Shown piece after piece: positions 14,535-21,746 of a DNA stretch of 27,705 nt (the first letter of the stretch is position 1; each line of letters begins with the position of its first letter). The stretch covers positions 1 to 27,705 of the forward strand of contig URXU01000013.1 in NCBI GenBank assembly GCA_900552005.1, given 5' to 3'. The DNA comes from an uncultured Phascolarctobacterium sp. Its GTDB lineage: Bacteria; Bacillota; Negativicutes; Acidaminococcales; Acidaminococcaceae. The notes under the pieces were generated by a model. The model had not been told where the DNA came from. It did not search any database and saw only the letters and a program-made list of their open reading frames with translations. The translations under genes were made by a program, and so were the position numbers.

Positions 14535-15719
14535 ATGGACTTTTTCAAATTTCACGCACCTACCAAAGTAATCTTTGGCAAAGATACAGAAAAACAGGTT
14601 GGCGCTCTGTGCAAAGAATGGGGCGCGCATAAAGTACTGGTACATTTCGGCGGCGGCAGCGCTAAAAAATCCGGTCTGCTGGACCGCATCTGTGACAGCC
14701 TGCAGCAGGCAGGTCTGCCCTATGTACTGTTAGGAGGCGTTGTCCCCAATCCGCGTTTGTCCAAAATCAAGGAAGGCGTTGAGCTGTGCCGCAAAGAAGG
14801 CGTGGACTTTATTTTGGCTGTAGGCGGCGGCAGCGTTATCGACAGCGCCAAAGGCATCGGTTACGGCCTTGTTAACGAAGGCGAGCTGTGGGATTATTAC
14901 ATGGGTAAAAAAGCGCCCTGCGGCTGCGCACCTGTCGGCGCCGTGCTGACCATTGCCGCAGCAGGCAGTGAAATGAGTACTTCTTCCGTGGTAACTAACG
15001 AAGACGGCTGGCTGAAACGCAATCTGCAGTCAGAATATTCCTTCTGCAAATTTGCCGTGATGAATCCGGAGCTTACCTATACTCTGCCGGCTTATCAGAC
15101 CGCCAGCGGCTGTACGGATATTATCGTTCACAGCATGGAACGTTATTTTACTTCTGAAGCTACCTGCCAGCTGCATATTATCGACAGTATCAGCGAGCAG
15201 CTGATGCGCAACGTTATGCGCAGCGTCAAAATTGCTTTAAAAGACCCGTCCAACTATGACGCCCGTGCTGAAATCATGTGGTGCGGCACACTGTCTCATA
15301 ACGATACTACCGGCGACCGCAGCTTCGGTGACTGGTCCTGCCACCAGCTGGAGCATGAGCTGAGCGGCATTTTTGATATTGCGCACGGCGCTGGTCTGGC
15401 AGCAGTCTGGGGCACCTGGGCCCGTTACGTATATAAGAATAATCTGCCGCGTTTTGTTCAATTTGCCGTTAATGTCATGGGTGTACCCAATGACTTCCGC
15501 CATCCTGAAGCCACTGCACTGGAAGGTATTGCGGCCTTGGAAACCTTCTTCCGCCATATCGGCATGCCGACTAAAATCAGCGATATGGGCATTGAACTGA
15601 CCGAAAAGCAAATTAAAGAACTGGCCTATAAATGCAGCTTCAACAATACCCGTACCATTGGCGCAGTGAAAAAACTCACCTTAACTGATATGGAAAATAT
15701 CTATCGTCTGGCTCGTTAA
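14535..15719 (+). CDS. Iron-type alcohol dehydrogenase (butanol dehydrogenase/YqhD group)
   Basis: 394 residues from the ATG at 14535, which has AGGAGG 7 bases upstream; the frame is open 7 codons further but without a site. The N-terminal half binds NAD(P)H through GGGSVID (97-103) preceded by DFILAV. The C-terminal half carries the metal ligands of the family: Asp195 and His199 in TDIIVHSMERY, His270 in SCHQLEHELSG, and His284 in DIAHG, with the 14-residue spacing seen in FucO. The HxLEHxLSG form is typical of the BdhA/YqhD group, which reduces aldehydes with NAD(P)H. A role in fermentation or aldehyde detoxification is an inference. It is a single-gene unit. Confidence 0.93.
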   Translation: MDFFKFHAPTKVIFGKDTEKQVGALCKEWGAHKVLVHFGGGSAKKSGLLDRICDSLQQAGLPYVLLGGVVPNPRLSKIKEGVELCRKEGVDFILAVGGGSVIDSAKGIGYGLVNEGELWDYYMGKKAPCGCAPVGAVLTIAAAGSEMSTSSVVTNEDGWLKRNLQSEYSFCKFAVMNPELTYTLPAYQTASGCTDIIVHSMERYFTSEATCQLHIIDSISEQLMRNVMRSVKIALKDPSNYDARAEIMWCGTLSHNDTTGDRSFGDWSCHQLEHELSGIFDIAHGAGLAAVWGTWARYVYKNNLPRFVQFAVNVMGVPNDFRHPEATALEGIAALETFFRHIGMPTKISDMGIELTEKQIKELAYKCSFNNTRTIGAVKKLTLTDMENIYRLAR

Positions 15720-15729
15720 GACAAAAACT

Positions 15730-15779
15730 AAAAAGCAGTCCGGAAATTGAACTACTGCAAATTTTCCGAACTGCTTTTT
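15730..15779. terminator. Bidirectional terminator after the alcohol dehydrogenase
   Basis: A 17-bp stem with one mismatch (15730-15746 / 15763-15779), A-rich on the left and T-rich on the right, between two convergent genes. Confidence 0.9.
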
Positions 15780-15786
15780 CTTTTGC

Positions 15787-16095
15787 TCAGCTGAGAAACT
15801 CTCCTGCAAAACAACCTGCAGCAGATACTATACCATAAAAAACGCTGTAAGCCAGCGCCGAAGAATTAAAATAAAAGTACATACTGGGCAGGAACAAAAC
15901 TACCGTCAGGACTATCATCAGCCATTGAAAACGATGCCTGCGGCAGCAGAGAAAGCTGCTGATAAAAACAATCAGCGGCATGCACGCCAGCAGGATGAAC
16001 ATGGCTGAACCAGTATCATCCATCAGCAAAGGCAGAAGATAATAGGCCGCTGCCAAAACGGCGGCATAAGGCAGAAAAATGCACTTATTCCCCAC
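15787..16095 (-). CDS. Small four-helix membrane protein of unknown function
   Basis: About 102 residues from a GTG at 16095, with four hydrophobic helices (around FLPYAAVLAAAYYLLPLL, AMFILLACMPLIVFISSFLC, LMIVLTVVLFLPSMYFYF and YSVFYGIVSAAGCFAG) joined by very short loops. I do not recognise a family. The frame stays open into bcp as far as ATG 16173, but that part is antisense-like overlap within bcp and lacks a site. GGGAAGG stands 8 bases before the GTG, so that start is preferred. It overlaps the last 11 bases of bcp and is probably translated from the same message. The start is uncertain. Confidence 0.65.
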   Translation of the reverse strand: MGNKCIFLPYAAVLAAAYYLLPLLMDDTGSAMFILLACMPLIVFISSFLCCRRHRFQWLMIVLTVVLFLPSMYFYFNSSALAYSVFYGIVSAAGCFAGEFLS

Positions 16096-16561
16096 AGGTG
16101 CAGCCTTCCCGCAGATAGGTGAGTACATCTGCAACATTTGCTTCCGGTTTAACCTTAGTCCATGCTGCCTCAATCATGCCCTGCTCATCAATGACATATG
16201 TGGAACGCACTACGCCCATGCTTACCTTGCCGTAAAGTTTTTTCTCCTGCCAGACTTCATAGGCCTGAATAGCCTGCAGCTCAGGATCGGACAGCAAAAT
16301 AAAGGGCAGCTCATTTTTAGCCGCAAAATTGGCATGGGATTTCACGCTGTCCTTGCTGATACCGATAATCACAGCGCCAAGAGCGGCATATTCCTCAAAG
16401 GCCTCTTTAAATGCTTTGGCCTGGCGGGTACAGCCGGGAGTAGAATCTTTGGGATAAAAGTATAATACTACTTTCCTGCCGGCAAAATCCTGCAGACTTA
16501 CCGTCTTGCCGTCTTTATCCTGCAAGGTGAAGGCAGGCGCTTTAGTACCAATCGCTAACAT
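16085..16561 (-). CDS. bcp: Thiol peroxidase of the Bcp/PrxQ peroxiredoxin family
   Basis: 158 residues, thioredoxin fold. Peroxidatic Cys44 lies in DSTPGCTRQAKAF. The resolving Cys usual in Bcp five residues later is a lysine here (Lys49), so it acts as a 1-Cys enzyme or uses another thiol. The C-terminus ends with a Cys-x-Cys pair (154 and 156). Bcp reduces hydroperoxides in the cytoplasm with thioredoxin. The ATG at 16561 is preferred to the TTG at 16570, because GAAAGGG is at the right distance (9 bases) from the ATG and directly abuts the TTG. It lies downstream of the rpmA terminator and is followed by the overlapping membrane-protein gene. Confidence 0.93.
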   Translation of the reverse strand: MLAIGTKAPAFTLQDKDGKTVSLQDFAGRKVVLYFYPKDSTPGCTRQAKAFKEAFEEYAALGAVIIGISKDSVKSHANFAAKNELPFILLSDPELQAIQAYEVWQEKKLYGKVSMGVVRSTYVIDEQGMIEAAWTKVKPEANVADVLTYLREGCTCGE

Positions 16562-16659
16562 ATATTTCAACCCTTTCGCAAATCAATTATTGTTATTTAA
16601 AGTTTAGCACAAAGAGCAGATTTTTTCTGTGAAAGAATTGTATATAATATTGCACGCCA

Positions 16660-16695
16660 AAACGCAAAAAAGCCCTGCATTTTAAATGCAGGGCT
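16660..16695 (-). terminator. Terminator of the rplU-prp-rpmA operon
   Basis: The stem AGCCCTGCATTT (16671-16682) / AAATGCAGGGCT (16684-16695) lies just after the rpmA stop and is followed on the minus strand by TTTTTT. Confidence 0.92.
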
Positions 16696-16705
16696 CAGAA
16701 TGCTG

Positions 16706-17002
16706 TTACATAGCAGCTTCTTCAGCAACCGGATATACGCTGATTTGACGTTTATCACGGCCTTTGCGTTCAAATTTTACACGGCCTTCAACTTTAGCGT
16801 AGATGGTGTAGTCCTTACCCATACCTACGTTGTTGCCGGGATGGAATTTAGTACCGCGTTGACGAACGATGATGCTGCCGGCGGTTACCAGCTGGCTGTC
16901 ATGAGCTTTGGTACCCAGACGTTGTGCGTTAGAGTCACGACCGTTGTGGGAGCTACCAGTACCTTTTTTATGTGCATGAAGTTGCAGAATAATTTCAAAC
17001 AT
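16706..17002 (-). CDS. rpmA: 50S ribosomal protein L27 with a cleavable N-terminal extension
   Basis: 98 residues. The conserved L27 start appears at residue 11, HKKGTGSSHNGRDS, then QRLGTKAHDSQLVTAGSIIVR in continuous agreement with the family. L27 reaches the peptidyl-transferase centre. The first ten residues (MFEIILQLHA) are the extension that Firmicutes remove with the Prp protease; the usual motif is LQxFA, here LQLHA. The ATG at 17002 has AGGAGG 8 bases upstream; the GTG at 17011 is too close to it. It starts 5 bases after the prp stop, in the order rplU-prp-rpmA. Confidence 0.97.
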   Translation of the reverse strand: MFEIILQLHAHKKGTGSSHNGRDSNAQRLGTKAHDSQLVTAGSIIVRQRGTKFHPGNNVGMGKDYTIYAKVEGRVKFERKGRDKRQISVYPVAEEAAM

Positions 17003-17007
17003 TACAT

Positions 17008-17334
17008 TCACCTCCTATGCTCTTTGATCCGAACATATTGCGGACACTGACGGGCAATGGATTCCAGGCCGCAGACCATGGTTTCCAGTATCGCCTGAGT
17101 CAGGCCGTCAGGTGCACTGTTCAATGCTACCTTTAAAACACCGTCATCCTCATTAAACGTATATGACGGCTGTAATTTCAAATATCGTTCCAGTCCCATC
17201 ACAGGGGCCTGCGTCAGAGCAGATACAGCGCTGCAGATAATATCCTGTCCTGCTTCGGCATAGCCGGCATGACCGCTGACCTGATAACCGGTAATCATTC
17301 CCTGTCCGTTTCTGAACAAATCAACTGTAATCAT
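17008..17334 (-). CDS. prp: Ribosomal-processing cysteine protease Prp (YsxB)
   Basis: 108 residues with the catalytic pair His22 in SGHAGYAEAG and Cys34 in DIICSAVSAL, at the positions known for the family. Prp removes the N-terminal extension of L27, which is needed for ribosome function in Firmicutes. It lies between rplU (5 bases from its stop) and rpmA, its substrate gene, the standard arrangement. Confidence 0.95.
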   Translation of the reverse strand: MITVDLFRNGQGMITGYQVSGHAGYAEAGQDIICSAVSALTQAPVMGLERYLKLQPSYTFNEDDGVLKVALNSAPDGLTQAILETMVCGLESIARQCPQYVRIKEHRR

Positions 17335-17339
17335 TGCTA

Positions 17340-17651
17340 TTAAGCTTCGATTTTAGCGATTTCAACAGTGGTGAACGGTTGACGATGACCTTGACGTTTA
17401 CGATAGTTGGATTTTGCTTTGTATTTGAAAACGAAGATTTTGTCAGCTTTGCCGTGATCAACAACTTTAGCTACAACTTTCGCACCTTCAACTACCGGAG
17501 TGCCGATTTTAACATCAGCATCGTTAACAACGGTGAGAACGTCTTCGAAAACAACTTCAGCACCAACTTCTGCATTCAGTTTTTCAACTTGCAGGGTTTC
17601 GCCTTCGCTTACACGGTATTGTTTACCGCCGGTTTTAATAATTGCGTACAT
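17340..17651 (-). CDS. rplU: 50S ribosomal protein L21
   Basis: 103 residues, starting MYAIIKTGGKQYRVSEGE and ending with the conserved KYKAKSNYRKRQGHRQP region. It is a 23S rRNA-binding protein of the large subunit. GGGAGGTG stands 7 bases before the ATG. It is the first gene of rplU-prp-rpmA behind an about 100-base structured leader and a good promoter. Confidence 0.97.
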   Translation of the reverse strand: MYAIIKTGGKQYRVSEGETLQVEKLNAEVGAEVVFEDVLTVVNDADVKIGTPVVEGAKVVAKVVDHGKADKIFVFKYKAKSNYRKRQGHRQPFTTVEIAKIEA

Positions 17652-17754
17652 CTATTGCACCTCCCTTATGATAGACTCGCCAAATACGGTACTCTGCTGT
17701 CAGAGTTTACGGAACCTCTCTGCGCGGTTGGGGACGGACTAATACAGTCCATAC
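17652..17754 (-). promoter_or_regulatory. Putative L21 leader RNA
   Basis: The about 100-base untranslated leader of rplU contains a short hairpin GGACT/AGTCC (17736-17750) and a 6-bp hairpin ACTCTG/CAGAGT (17691-17706). The repeated ACCGTA-type sequence around the second hairpin resembles the L21 leaders of Firmicutes, thought to give autogenous control by L21. The match is from memory of the family, not from a covariance model. Confidence 0.5.
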
Positions 17755-17760
17755 TGGTAT

Positions 17761-17789
17761 ATTTTACCCTGCATAAAATTATTTGTCAA
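17761..17789 (-). promoter_or_regulatory. Promoter of rplU-prp-rpmA
   Basis: On the minus strand a perfect TTGACA (17789-17784), a 17-base spacer and TAAAAT (17766-17761). The -35 overlaps the last codons of rng. Confidence 0.75.
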
Positions 17790-19194
17790 CAACATTATTA
17801 TCCAAAATCATAAAAGATTCCACATGCAGGGAAGCATCCGCTTCCAGTTTTAAGGAGCAGGCCAGTTCCCGTTCCCACTGCTTTAAATCTTTCAGCCGCA
17901 GCCAGTCAGCCAGCCAGGGATTAGCAGCTATCAGAATATTTTTTGAGCTGCCGCGCCGTTTCAGCAAACTGCGCAGACGCCGCTTGATTTCCAGAGCCAG
18001 AGTTTCCCTGCTCTGTACCCGGCCGCTGCCATTGCAGACGGGACAGGGTGCGTATAAAACCGAAGAAAGATTCTGCCGGGACTTTTTGCGTGTCAGCTCT
18101 ACCAGATTAAGCAGCGTAATCTCCTGCACTTTGGGATGCATGCGGTCTCCGCTTAATGCTTTCTGCAATACCGCAAGAATTTCCGCCTTATGTTCCTCCG
18201 TATGCATATCAATAAAATCAACCACGATAATGCCGCCGATATCACGCAGGCGCAGCTGACGGGCAATTTCAACTGCCGCCTGCCGGTTGATTTCCATAAT
18301 CGTTTCTTCCAGATTTTCCCGTCCGCTGAATTTGCCGCTGTTAACATCAATAACGGTCATGGCTTCCGTATAATCTATTACCAGATAACCGCCGCTGGGC
18401 AAGGATACCTGCCGGTCAGAAATAGAAGCAATGTCCTCAGCCAGACCGCTATAAGCAAAAATATCTTCCAAGCCCTGATACAAAGTTAATTTGATCTCAC
18501 GACCGCGCGGCATGCATTGCAGCAATTCCTCCACACGCTTATAAATCATCAAATCATCAATGCAGATTTCAGTCAGCGCACTGCTCAGATAATCACGGAC
18601 AATACGCACCGGCAAATCCAGTTCGCGGCGCAGCAGCGCCGGCGCCTTGGCTACTTTTTCCCGGGCTGTCAGTATTTTCCAGCCTGCCGCCAGTTCTGCA
18701 ATATCGGCAGCCAGCAGTTCGCCGCTCACGCCTGCTGCCGCCGTGCGCACCACAATGCCCATACCTTCAGGACGGGCGGCATCGCATACCCGGCTGAGCC
18801 GTTCTCTTTCTTCCTTGTCCGTAATCTTACGGGAAATACCGATATATGAAGCATTGGGCAGTAAGACCACATATTTTCCCGGCAACGTTATTTCACGCAC
18901 AGCCGTAGGCCCTTTGGTGCCGCGGGCATCCTTGGAAATCTGCACCAGCAGGCTTTGTCCTTCGGTAACATCCATCCGGTCGCCCAGATATAAAAATGCG
19001 TTCTGCTCCAGTCCAATATCCACAAAAGCCGCCTGGATACCTCGTACTACATTGCAGACCCGTCCTTTGAAGATGCTGCCTACCAAATGATGATCCTGAA
19101 CGCGTTCCACCATATATTCCAGCAGACGTCCGTCCTGCACTAATCCCATGCGCGTTTCATCCTCAGTAACACCGATAATAATCTTGGCCGTCAT
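17779..19194 (-). CDS. rng: Ribonuclease G (RNase E/G family)
   Basis: 471 residues, the RNase G size, without the long C-terminal scaffold of RNase E. An S1 RNA-binding domain sits at about 38-120. Catalytic aspartates are Asp283 in VIDVNSG and Asp326 in VVDFIDM, with the 43-residue spacing of RNase E Asp303/Asp346. A zinc-link pair is C384PVC387. It processes rRNA and decays mRNA. The ATG at 19194 has AAAGGAGG upstream; the open frame extends 18 codons further without a site. It lies directly before rplU, as in many Firmicutes, though rplU has its own promoter inside the rng end. Confidence 0.95.
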   Translation of the reverse strand: MTAKIIIGVTEDETRMGLVQDGRLLEYMVERVQDHHLVGSIFKGRVCNVVRGIQAAFVDIGLEQNAFLYLGDRMDVTEGQSLLVQISKDARGTKGPTAVREITLPGKYVVLLPNASYIGISRKITDKEERERLSRVCDAARPEGMGIVVRTAAAGVSGELLAADIAELAAGWKILTAREKVAKAPALLRRELDLPVRIVRDYLSSALTEICIDDLMIYKRVEELLQCMPRGREIKLTLYQGLEDIFAYSGLAEDIASISDRQVSLPSGGYLVIDYTEAMTVIDVNSGKFSGRENLEETIMEINRQAAVEIARQLRLRDIGGIIVVDFIDMHTEEHKAEILAVLQKALSGDRMHPKVQEITLLNLVELTRKKSRQNLSSVLYAPCPVCNGSGRVQSRETLALEIKRRLRSLLKRRGSSKNILIAANPWLADWLRLKDLKQWERELACSLKLEADASLHVESFMILDNNVVDK

Positions 19195-19238
19195 TACTGC
19201 CTCCTTTCTGCACAAGTGCTTGTTATTTTCGATACTAT

Positions 19239-19267
19239 ATTTTAGCATAAAAAAAATTTACTGGCAA
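19239..19267 (-). promoter_or_regulatory. Promoter of rng, overlapping the upstream terminator
   Basis: On the minus strand TTGCCA (19267-19262), a 17-base spacer and an extended -10 TGCTAAAAT (TAAAAT at 19244-19239). The -35 is part of the terminator stem and the spacer contains its T run. Confidence 0.5.
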
Positions 19268-19287
19268 AATAACTCCGCCAGTAAATT
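19245..19287 (-). terminator. Terminator of the first CGGC-domain gene
   Basis: An 11-bp stem AATTTACTGGC (19255-19265) / GCCAGTAAATT (19277-19287) after the stop at 19309, followed on the minus strand by a run of eight T. Confidence 0.88.
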
Positions 19288-19308
19288 AATATTTTTCGCT
19301 TTATAAAA

Positions 19309-19665
19309 TCAGTGCGTGCCCGCCACTATTTTAATGCCCGCCGCTTCCAGCTCGGCAGCGATTTCGGCAATTACGGGACACAGCTGCCGGTTGCCGTCAG
19401 CATCCTTTGGCATGGTGCAATTACTTAAATGCAGCGCGTCAGGCATAATTTTTTTCATACGTTCAATTTTTTTACGGATACCTTCCTGATTAGGCAGAGC
19501 ATTTTCTTCACAGCCGTTGCAGGTCCAGAAAGCTACCGGCTGCAATACTTCGTCCTTATCATAGCAGGCAAACGCACCGGTTTTTTCATTTAAGGCCCGT
19601 AAACAGCCGCTGCCGGCACAGGAAGCGCTGACGCGCAGACATCTTAAGACAGCAATTTTCTTCAT
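19309..19665 (-). CDS. CGGC-domain protein, probably metal-binding (first copy)
   Basis: 118 residues from ATG 19665, starting MKKIAVLRCLRVSASC. Conserved cysteines at 9, 16, 21, 49 and 52 (C49NGC52 in FWTCNGCEEN) fit the CGGC family, whose function is unknown but whose Cys/His pattern suggests metal binding. It ends IVAGTH, as in the second copy at 21384-21740. AAAGGAG lies about 12 bases before the ATG, a little far. The frame is open 28 codons further upstream without a site. It is a single-gene unit with its own terminator, transcribed away from the divergent lipoprotein gene. Confidence 0.82.
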   Translation of the reverse strand: MKKIAVLRCLRVSASCAGSGCLRALNEKTGAFACYDKDEVLQPVAFWTCNGCEENALPNQEGIRKKIERMKKIMPDALHLSNCTMPKDADGNRQLCPVIAEIAAELEAAGIKIVAGTH

Positions 19666-19774
19666 GAGTAATACTCGCTCCTTTCGCTGTAAATTATCTG
19701 GAAATATCATTTTACCATATACATAAGATTTTTTCCGCAAATTTACCAAATACCATTATTTTGCCACAAATTAC

Positions 19775-19783
19775 TGCTATACT
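19775..19783 (+). promoter_or_regulatory. Extended -10 element for the lipoprotein gene
   Basis: TGCTATACT, an extended -10 with a near-consensus hexamer, lies 25 bases before the chosen ATG. No good -35 is seen. Confidence 0.4.
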
Positions 19784-19807
19784 AAAAATATAAAGGAGAT
19801 GATATTT

Positions 19808-20116
19808 ATGTTTGCTAAAACCTCCGCCATCGTATTACTTACATTACTGCCGGCACTGGCCGCCTGCGCTGCGCCGCCTCCCAATAATCCCAGCATGCAG
19901 CGCCCGCCTGCAGCCGCAGCACAAAATCCGCCTGCACCGCCTGCCGTACGCACTCCGGCGCCTCCAATGGTACGCAGCGCCGAGCCTCCCTCGAGCAGGA
20001 GGACAACTATCAATCACCGCCGCACCGAAAGGCGCATTGACCGTACAGCCGACAGTCAGCTGGAAAGAACGCGGGAAATCCAGCGGGAGCAGGACGCGCG
20101 GCGCAATAATAACTGA
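19808..20116 (+). CDS. Small Pro/Ala-rich lipoprotein of unknown function
   Basis: 102 residues. The signal peptide ends in a lipobox, LAAC (Cys19), so it should be lipid-anchored. Residues 22-62 are rich in Pro and Ala (PPNNPSMQRPP, PPAPPAVRTPAPP), and the tail from about 64 to 102 is strongly charged with many Arg and Glu. The low-complexity middle may act as a spacer through the periplasm, with the basic tail binding peptidoglycan or a surface; that is inference. ATG 19808 is preferred to ATG 19799, which abuts AAGGAG. It lies 30 bases before the secreted repeat protein. Confidence 0.7.
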   Translation: MFAKTSAIVLLTLLPALAACAAPPPNNPSMQRPPAAAAQNPPAPPAVRTPAPPMVRSAEPPSSRRTTINHRRTERRIDRTADSQLERTREIQREQDARRNNN

Positions 20117-20146
20117 AAGCAGTAAAATTACTTTTAAGGAGCACTT

Positions 20147-20911
20147 ATGCATAAACTGTATCTATATCTGCTTGCAGCGGCTGTAATCATCAACTGCAGC
20201 AGCGCCCAGGCTCAAACCATCGTTTTAGCTAAAGACACGCCCCTTGTGCCGCAAGGCTGGAGCGTAGCCAACGCGAATCTGGAATTTAAAAAAGATACGT
20301 CAGCTCAGCTAAACGATGACGGACAGGTCATTACCGGCGTACTGGATGCGGACACTTACCTGCGCCCTGCCGGCTGGCGATATCTGATTAACGATTGCTA
20401 TCTGACCACGTCCACCAATATTTTCGGACCGCCGTTTTTTCACCACCCACCTGTACGCAATAATATTGTGCTGCCCACCTATCAGCATCTGCGCTATAAA
20501 GGCAATACTGCCGTAACCTTTGACGCCAGCGGCTGCGTTCTCAGCGGCACCATTGATGACACTGCTACTTTACAGCTGCAGCCTGATAAATATGGTTTTG
20601 TTACCTTTAAAGCCGGCACCAGACTAACTTTTTATCCTGCAGGGACTGCTGCCAGCGGCACTCTGGCCAAAGATTACCGCCTGCGCCCCTCAGGCTGGCA
20701 GGCCAATATCAACGGGTTAGCCGGCGGCTTTCTGGAATTTAAGTCCGGCAGCGATATAGAGTTTACCGCTGACGGTCTGGTAAGTACCGGAACATTAAAA
20801 AAGGCTGCTTTCTGGACGCAGCCTGATAACACCGTAATCCAGCTTCCTAAAAATATTCCGATTGTCTTTCAAAACGGCACAGCAAAATTTACAGCCCCGG
20901 AAGAAAAATAA
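20147..20911 (+). CDS. Secreted protein with a four-fold internal repeat
   Basis: 254 residues with a signal peptide (about 1-23, cut after AQA). The mature part has a repeat of about 32 residues, seen at 45-77, 115-146, 152-184 and 196-226, of the form F-K-x-x-T-x-x-x-F-x-x-x-G-x-V-x-x-G-T-L, often ending LRPxGW. A partial fifth copy ends the protein. The alternating pattern suggests beta-hairpin repeats, like MORN or cell-wall-repeat proteins, but I cannot assign a family. An insert at about 78-113 contains FGPPFFHHPP. AAGGAG precedes the ATG. It follows the lipoprotein gene by 30 bases and is followed by a terminator. Confidence 0.8.
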   Translation: MHKLYLYLLAAAVIINCSSAQAQTIVLAKDTPLVPQGWSVANANLEFKKDTSAQLNDDGQVITGVLDADTYLRPAGWRYLINDCYLTTSTNIFGPPFFHHPPVRNNIVLPTYQHLRYKGNTAVTFDASGCVLSGTIDDTATLQLQPDKYGFVTFKAGTRLTFYPAGTAASGTLAKDYRLRPSGWQANINGLAGGFLEFKSGSDIEFTADGLVSTGTLKKAAFWTQPDNTVIQLPKNIPIVFQNGTAKFTAPEEK

Positions 20912-20918
20912 ATATATT

Positions 20919-20957
20919 AAACGCCTGTCCGGCATTAATTGTCAGGCAGGCGTTTTT
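20919..20957 (+). terminator. Terminator of the lipoprotein/repeat-protein operon
   Basis: The stem AAACGCCTG (20919-20927) / CAGGCGTTT (20947-20955) after the stop codon, with TTTTT at its end. On the minus strand the T run is poor, so it is a weaker stop for the convergent operon. Confidence 0.8.
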
Positions 20958-20996
20958 GCTGCTTATTTATCTTTCTGTTCGCTGGTTCTGCCGCAT

Positions 20997-21362
20997 TTAA
21001 TAGGCATCAAGCCCGCTGCGGGCTCCGCCCACAATCCGCAGGCTTTCCACGCCAAATGCATTTTTCAAATCGCTTTCCCACTTGCCCAGCAAAATGGTGC
21101 GCGCTTTTTCACCGCCTACTAAAATCAACATGGCATTGCCGCTGATATTAATATTTTCGGCATTATTCAAATAAAGTTCAAACTGCTTTTCTCCCATCAG
21201 CTGCCTCATCTTATGCAGGCCAGCCAGCAAATACGGTTTATCTCTGGCGGCACGCACTTCCATGGGTTCAAACGCAACCATCTGCAGCTTGCTGTCTGCG
21301 GCAGCAATAAATACTTCTTCCAACTTACCGTCTTTACCGATAAAATCTTCTGTCATGGTCAT
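20997..21362 (-). CDS. Small protein resembling the DnaA N-terminal domain
   Basis: 121 residues from ATG 21362, which has AGGAGG 9 bases upstream; ATG 21368 and TTG 21371 are too close to it. Residues about 45-115 (GLHKMRQLMGEKQFELYLNN, then AMLILVGGEKARTIL, then KWESDLKNAFG) follow the pattern of the DnaA N-terminal domain: a helix pair, then strand, helix, strand. No AAA+ or DNA-binding domain follows. DnaA N-domains make protein contacts, so this could be a free-standing interaction module; this is an inference from pattern only. It is the last gene of the minus-strand corrinoid-uptake operon, 12 bases after the second CGGC gene. Its GC content is like the normal genes of the window. Confidence 0.68.
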   Translation of the reverse strand: MTMTEDFIGKDGKLEEVFIAAADSKLQMVAFEPMEVRAARDKPYLLAGLHKMRQLMGEKQFELYLNNAENINISGNAMLILVGGEKARTILLGKWESDLKNAFGVESLRIVGGARSGLDAY

Positions 21363-21383
21363 AATCATCAACCTCCTTGAAAT

Positions 21384-21740
21384 TTATGCATGTGTTCCCC
21401 ATATTACCTGAATATGGCGCACCAACAACCACTTTTCAATTTGCTCAACGTAACGACATTTTTTATTCCTGCCGCTTCTCGTCTTTCGCCAACAACATTT
21501 TCCTATATGTACAGCCGTTATTTCTGCAGCTGTAATCGCCGATAGCTTTTCCTGCAAGTCACCTTTATTACTAAATTTCATATTTCCGCAACCTTGGCAA
21601 GTCCATACTGCCGCTAATTCTATTGCTTCATGCCTATAAGAGTCAAAAGTACCTGTTTTATGCTTCAAAGCTTCCAGGCATCCTGTTCTTGTACAGACAT
21701 CATTTGAATGAAGACATGTTAAAATTGCAATTTTTTTCAT
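21384..21740 (-). CDS. CGGC-domain protein, probably metal-binding (second copy)
   Basis: 118 residues, a paralogue of the gene at 19309-19665 with the same start (MKKIA-L-C), the same cysteines at 9, 16 and 21, and C48QGC51 in VWTCQGCGN. It ends VIWGTHA. Additional cysteines appear in GKCCWRK and in NKKC. The family has no proven function; its Cys motifs suggest metal binding. It starts 6 bases after btuD, so it belongs to the corrinoid-uptake operon and may handle cobalt, corrinoid or thiol chemistry after import. That link rests on position only. Confidence 0.82.
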   Translation of the reverse strand: MKKIAILTCLHSNDVCTRTGCLEALKHKTGTFDSYRHEAIELAAVWTCQGCGNMKFSNKGDLQEKLSAITAAEITAVHIGKCCWRKTRSGRNKKCRYVEQIEKWLLVRHIQVIWGTHA

Positions 21741-21746
21741 ATTGAA

